A program made the translations under genes and the position numbers. A stretch of 64,000 bases of DNA, taken from Cryomorpha sp963836915. GTDB taxonomy: Bacteria > Bacteroidota > Bacteroidia > Flavobacteriales_D > Cryomorphaceae. Positions within the stretch are counted from its first letter, which is position 1. Every line of letters begins with the position of its first letter. Location of the stretch: contig CAWILH010000002.1 of NCBI GenBank assembly GCA_963836915.1, positions 496,001-560,000 of the forward strand, read 5' to 3'. The notes below the pieces were generated by a model. The model worked only from the letters and a program-made list of their open reading frames with translations, had not been told where the DNA came from and made no database searches. Positions 61,153 to 64,000 of this stretch are shown here, in pieces.

Positions 61153-61975
61153 CTGGGCCACAGTCACAGCGACAGGAGCCGAAAATATCTCCGGTCACGC
61201 AACTGCTATGCGCACGCACGAGCACCGATTCTTCCGGTTTCCAATCTCCCTTTACAAGAGCTATATGCTTTTGACCATTGGTCGTTTGGTTATATAAATG
61301 AAGTTCAAAGTCACCATATTCGGTGGGGAGGTCTACAGCGATTTCTTTCTCGATCAATGTCTCGTGCTTCAACCGATAGGTGATCAGATCTTTAATACTT
61401 ATCAGCTTTAGATCGAAGCGTTTGGCGATGGTTTTTAATTCAGGAAGACGCGCCATGGTACCATCTTCATTCATTATTTCTACGATCACACCAGCCGGTT
61501 CAAATCCGGCCATTCGCGCCAAATCAATGGCTGCTTCGGTATGTCCGGCACGCCTGAGTACACCGCCACTCTTGGCCTTCAAAGGAAAAATATGGCCTGG
61601 CTTACCAAAGTCGGAAGGCTTTATATCTTTATCGATCAATGCTTGAACCGTCTTCGCGCGGTCACTCGCCGAAATACCGGTGCTGCATCCATGCCCCAGC
61701 AAGTCTACCGAAATGGTAAAAGGGGTTTCATGAAGCGCATTATTGGTAGGTACCATAAGCCCAAGCTCCAGCTCTTCGCAGCGGCTTTCGATAAGCGGAG
61801 CGCAAATAAGCCCACGGCCATGAGTGGCCATGAAATTGATCATTTCGGGAGTTACCGAGCGGGCGGCAGCTACAAAATCACCTTCATTCTCACGATCTTC
61901 ATCATCTACTACGATCACTGCCTTGCCGGCCTTAATATCTTCCAGCGCCGCTTCAATTGAATCGAGTTCCGTCAT
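61058..61975 (-). CDS. ribBA: RibBA: DHBP synthase domain and start of GTP cyclohydrolase II (frame 1, truncated by an indel)
   Basis: 305 residues in this frame. The N-terminal 200 residues are 3,4-dihydroxy-2-butanone-4-phosphate synthase: VVDDEDRENEGDFVAAA, ATHGRGLICAPL, GHGCSTGISASDRAKT and GVLRRAGHTEAAIDLARMAG. The GTP cyclohydrolase II part begins and reaches the zinc site VTGDIFGSCRCDCGP. One extra base (61153) then throws the frame into non-family residues (AATRGYGND) until 61058. Both enzymes make riboflavin precursors from ribulose-5-phosphate and GTP. A -7 box sits at 62004-62011. Confidence 0.9.
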   Translation of the reverse strand: MTELDSIEAALEDIKAGKAVIVVDDEDRENEGDFVAAARSVTPEMINFMATHGRGLICAPLIESRCEELELGLMVPTNNALHETPFTISVDLLGHGCSTGISASDRAKTVQALIDKDIKPSDFGKPGHIFPLKAKSGGVLRRAGHTEAAIDLARMAGFEPAGVIVEIMNEDGTMARLPELKTIAKRFDLKLISIKDLITYRLKHETLIEKEIAVDLPTEYGDFELHLYNQTTNGQKHIALVKGDWKPEESVLVRAHSSCVTGDIFGSCRCDCGPAATRGYGNDSKERYRSDRLYESGRPRHWFAQ

Positions 61976-62003
61976 CTTGTTGTAGTACTGTTTTTATTAG
62001 GTG

Positions 62004-62011
62004 CAAAGGTA
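62004..62011 (-). promoter_or_regulatory. -7 box for ribBA
   Basis: The minus strand reads TACCTTTG, a perfect match, 29 bases before the ribBA ATG. The leader would be about 20 bases, so there is no room for an FMN riboswitch. Confidence 0.5.
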
Positions 62012-62015
62012 CGTT

Positions 62016-63206
62016 TTAAACCGTTTCAGCGGAAGCAGAGCGAGCCATCACCGATTCCAATCTTCTTACCGAAGTTTCCCAAGAGAAATTTGACGCTACG
62101 AAGGTTCTGGCTCTTGAGCCCAATAATGCCGACGACTCTGGGTCTTGCAGCAGGCGTAAAATAGCCTCGCAAAAAGCATCGGCTTCGTCACATACGATGA
62201 GCTGCCCGCCGCTTGCCGCTTTTAATGATCTATTGGCCAGCGTAGACGTCACGCATGGCATTTCCATCGCCATGGCTTCCAGCAGTTTGTTTTGAAGCCC
62301 GGTGCCTATTTGCATCGGAGCTAGAAATAGCTGCGCAGATTGATACGCATCTCTAATGTCGTCAATCCAACCAGACACCGTGACCCCCTTATGCTCTGCA
62401 AGCTGCATTACTTTTCGGTGCGGGCTTGAGCCAGCCAATAATAAGGTGATATTGGGCATGGACTTCTGTAAAAGGGGGAGCAAGGTTTTTACGATGTAGG
62501 CCGATGTTTCAATATTGGGCGGATAGCTCATATTTCCCACAAAAAGAAGATCGTATTTCTTGCCAACCGTTTTCAGTGGATGAAAAAAATCGGTATCGAT
62601 CCCATTGGTTATGATGTCGATATCCTTTCTTTCGGGATGGTAGATGAAGCGTCGGTCTTCTTCAGATATTATGGTCTTCTGCTCAAAATATTCAAATATT
62701 ATATTTTCATAAGCGATCAATCGCTTTCTTTCCGATGCAAAGATTTCGCTGAGGGGCCAGCGGGCTCCCGATTCCCTGCGCTCCATTCCTTTAGAAAAGG
62801 CATCTTGGTAATCAAGCGTTTTTCCGATGTCGTGCTCATTTTTGGCGTACTCGGCAGTCCGTATTAGTTGGCAATAAATATGATCTGGTTTTTCAAGGGC
62901 TATTACGCTCTGAATTTTTCGGTGTACCGGTTTTTGGTAGAAGTAAATAACTTGAAAAGGTAAGCGCGATAAAAAGCTGAAAACCAGATTGAATAGTATG
63001 CGCCATTTTTTTAGTTTAAAAATGTGCACACTATCTGAAATAGATGAAAGGGCCTTCTGGGCATCCCCGTGTATTGCGCCATCTGCGAGGCAGCATAGTA
63101 TGATCTCATGGCGCTTTTTCAATTCTTTTAATTGATGGTAGGCGCGCAGCTTATCCCCTTTTTCAAGAGGGTAGGGCACCCGGCTTAGAATGACCAATAC
63201 CTTCAC
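62016..63206 (-). CDS. Glycosyltransferase, GT4-like (GT-B fold)
   Basis: 396 residues. The N-terminal Rossmann part begins VLVILSRVPYPLEKGDKLRAYHQL, with an N-terminal membrane-proximal patch (ILFNLVFSFLSRLPFQVIYF). The C-terminal donor-binding part has NGIDTDFFHPL, DLLFVGNMSYPPNIE, GWIDDIRDAYQSAQLFLAPMQIGTGLQNKLLEAMAMEMPCVTS (EX7E region: GTGLQNKLLEAMAMEMP). It resembles the sugar-transferring TIGR03087-type family. It overlaps the next glycosyltransferase by 4 bases (ATGA). The surface-polysaccharide role is inferred. Confidence 0.9.
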   Translation of the reverse strand: MKVLVILSRVPYPLEKGDKLRAYHQLKELKKRHEIILCCLADGAIHGDAQKALSSISDSVHIFKLKKWRILFNLVFSFLSRLPFQVIYFYQKPVHRKIQSVIALEKPDHIYCQLIRTAEYAKNEHDIGKTLDYQDAFSKGMERRESGARWPLSEIFASERKRLIAYENIIFEYFEQKTIISEEDRRFIYHPERKDIDIITNGIDTDFFHPLKTVGKKYDLLFVGNMSYPPNIETSAYIVKTLLPLLQKSMPNITLLLAGSSPHRKVMQLAEHKGVTVSGWIDDIRDAYQSAQLFLAPMQIGTGLQNKLLEAMAMEMPCVTSTLANRSLKAASGGQLIVCDEADAFCEAILRLLQDPESSALLGSRARTFVASNFSWETSVRRLESVMARSASAETV

Positions 63207-64000
63207 CCGTTTAATTTTTGAAGAAATTTCTGAAGGGATGAAGCCAGCTTAGTGTTATCATAAAACTCCTGTACCAGTGCCCTTCCGGACAGCCCCATAC
63301 CTTCGGCCTTCTCAGGGTCGTTGAGCAATTGCAGAATGCTCTCGGCAAAGTCGCGTGGAGCAGTGGCAATCATAGCAGATTCTTCATGCTGCACCGTGAC
63401 TCCTTTCGCACCCAGCTGCGTAGAGACAATAGGCTTGGCCAAGGCGAGGGCTTCTATCATTTTGACACGCATACCGCCCCCGCTGAGCAGCGGAATGATC
63501 ATAATATGGTGGGCATTGATAAAGTCTTTGGCATCATCTACTTCACCGACGATCTCTACCTGCGGCAGGTTCAATATCTTCAGCCATTCGGGCATTTGCC
63601 TTCCGGCCAAATATAGCTTCACATCTTTGTTCTTCTTGCACACCAAGGGCCAGACTTTCTCGAGCATCCATTCTATGCCTTCTTCGTTGGGCTTCCAGTC
63701 CATACTGCCCAAATGAAAAACAGAATTTGCATTGAAATTTTCCTTTTCGGGAAGGTATTGGTCGGGCTCGATGCCAAAAGGAATGGTGCAGGCCGGGCCT
63801 TTAAACCCGAGCCGCCGGTAGTGCTTCTGCTCATCTACATTTATTGCCACGAGGCCATCTATTTGATTCAGTAATTCTACTTCATAGTTTTTGAGCTGGC
63901 GCGCCAATATTTTTAGATAGGTCTTCTTGAGTCCCGACTTATGCGACTTTGCAAGCCTATGCCAGATCGAAAATTCTAGATTATGTGAGCGCAACACGAT
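63203..64000 (-). CDS. Glycosyltransferase, GT4-like, partial (5' end beyond the window)
   Basis: At least 264 residues are seen. The gene enters from the right edge; the visible Met (63997) is in a conserved LRSHNLEFSIWHRLA segment, so the true start is outside. The donor-binding domain is intact: NVDEQKHYRRLGF, SVFHLGSMDWKPNEEGIEWML, LYLAGRQMPEW, IIPLLSGGGMRVKMIEALALAKPIVST. The last 4 bases overlap the neighbouring glycosyltransferase gene. Both probably build the same glycan. Confidence 0.9.
   Translation of the reverse strand: MVLRSHNLEFSIWHRLAKSHKSGLKKTYLKILARQLKNYEVELLNQIDGLVAINVDEQKHYRRLGFKGPACTIPFGIEPDQYLPEKENFNANSVFHLGSMDWKPNEEGIEWMLEKVWPLVCKKNKDVKLYLAGRQMPEWLKILNLPQVEIVGEVDDAKDFINAHHIMIIPLLSGGGMRVKMIEALALAKPIVSTQLGAKGVTVQHEESAMIATAPRDFAESILQLLNDPEKAEGMGLSGRALVQEFYDNTKLASSLQKFLQKLNG

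Noticed and set aside
60751..61975. Two separate genes for riboflavin synthesis (ribB and ribA)
   Set aside because: The frames join exactly at a conserved GTP cyclohydrolase II segment when one base is removed, so this is one broken ribBA.
61976..62015. FMN riboswitch upstream of ribBA
   Set aside because: The -7 box leaves a leader of only about 20 bases, far too short for an RFN element.

Overview
The window is chromosomal DNA of a Bacteroidota bacterium, probably from the Flavobacteriales/Cryomorphaceae part of the phylum (the phylum is firm, the order is an inference). The evidence is threefold. Five proteins carry type IX secretion system (T9SS) C-terminal sorting signals (type B at 1042, 15067 and 23207; type A at 11828 and 17604), and there is a PorP/SprF-family membrane protein. 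DUF4252, DUF2452, a THX ribosomal protein and a rhomboid typical of the phylum are present. Promoters follow the Bacteroidota pattern TTG-N19-21-TAnnTTTG, and I find exact or near copies in front of about seventeen genes. No rRNA, tRNA, CRISPR array, prophage or insertion sequence was found.

Layout. 0-16 kb is an envelope and secretion region: a partial T9SS cargo, an FAD oxidoreductase, a giant protein of fifteen alternating TPR units, a cold-shock-domain protein, a thioredoxin-like lipid/periplasmic protein, prfC, a PQQ-type sugar dehydrogenase with a T9SS tag, and a six-PKD-domain adhesin followed by its likely PorP/SprF partner. 16.8-21.5 kb is a tightly overlapping operon: a secreted DUF4252 protein, an ECF sigma factor, a membrane anti-sigma-like protein, two more DUF4252 proteins and a two-gene ABC exporter. 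21.5-30 kb holds an XRE regulator with a GmhB-type phosphatase, an L-type-lectin T9SS cargo, a vanadium-haloperoxidase-like lipoprotein, a rhomboid protease and a class IV aminotransferase. 29-40 kb is mostly housekeeping: yqgE, miaE, pdxH, a glycosyltransferase, THX, trmH-like, HU, fmt, an rRNA methyltransferase, recQ, ilvE, a histidine phosphatase and ychF.

41-54 kb carries an AraC regulator, parE-parC (topoisomerase IV), a hydrolase, a SpoIIE-type phosphatase, a TetR/SDR pair with readable operators, an acyl-CoA dehydrogenase of the glutaryl-CoA type and a dodecin. 53.7-64 kb carries a zinc metallopeptidase, a small helical Cys protein, tsaD, tamB, ribBA and two glycosyltransferases.

The most notable local feature is a cluster of five single-base indels between 54.59 and 61.16 kb. 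They break four otherwise well conserved genes (metallopeptidase, small helical protein, tamB, ribBA). None was noticed in the first 54 kb. Because tamB and ribBA should be important, local consensus error is the simplest reading, with real decay as the alternative. The most interesting biology is the alternating A/B TPR protein, the DUF4252/ECF/ABC operon, the paired GAA-N6-TTC operators at the SDR promoter, and a triple-nested inverted repeat at 51675-51813.
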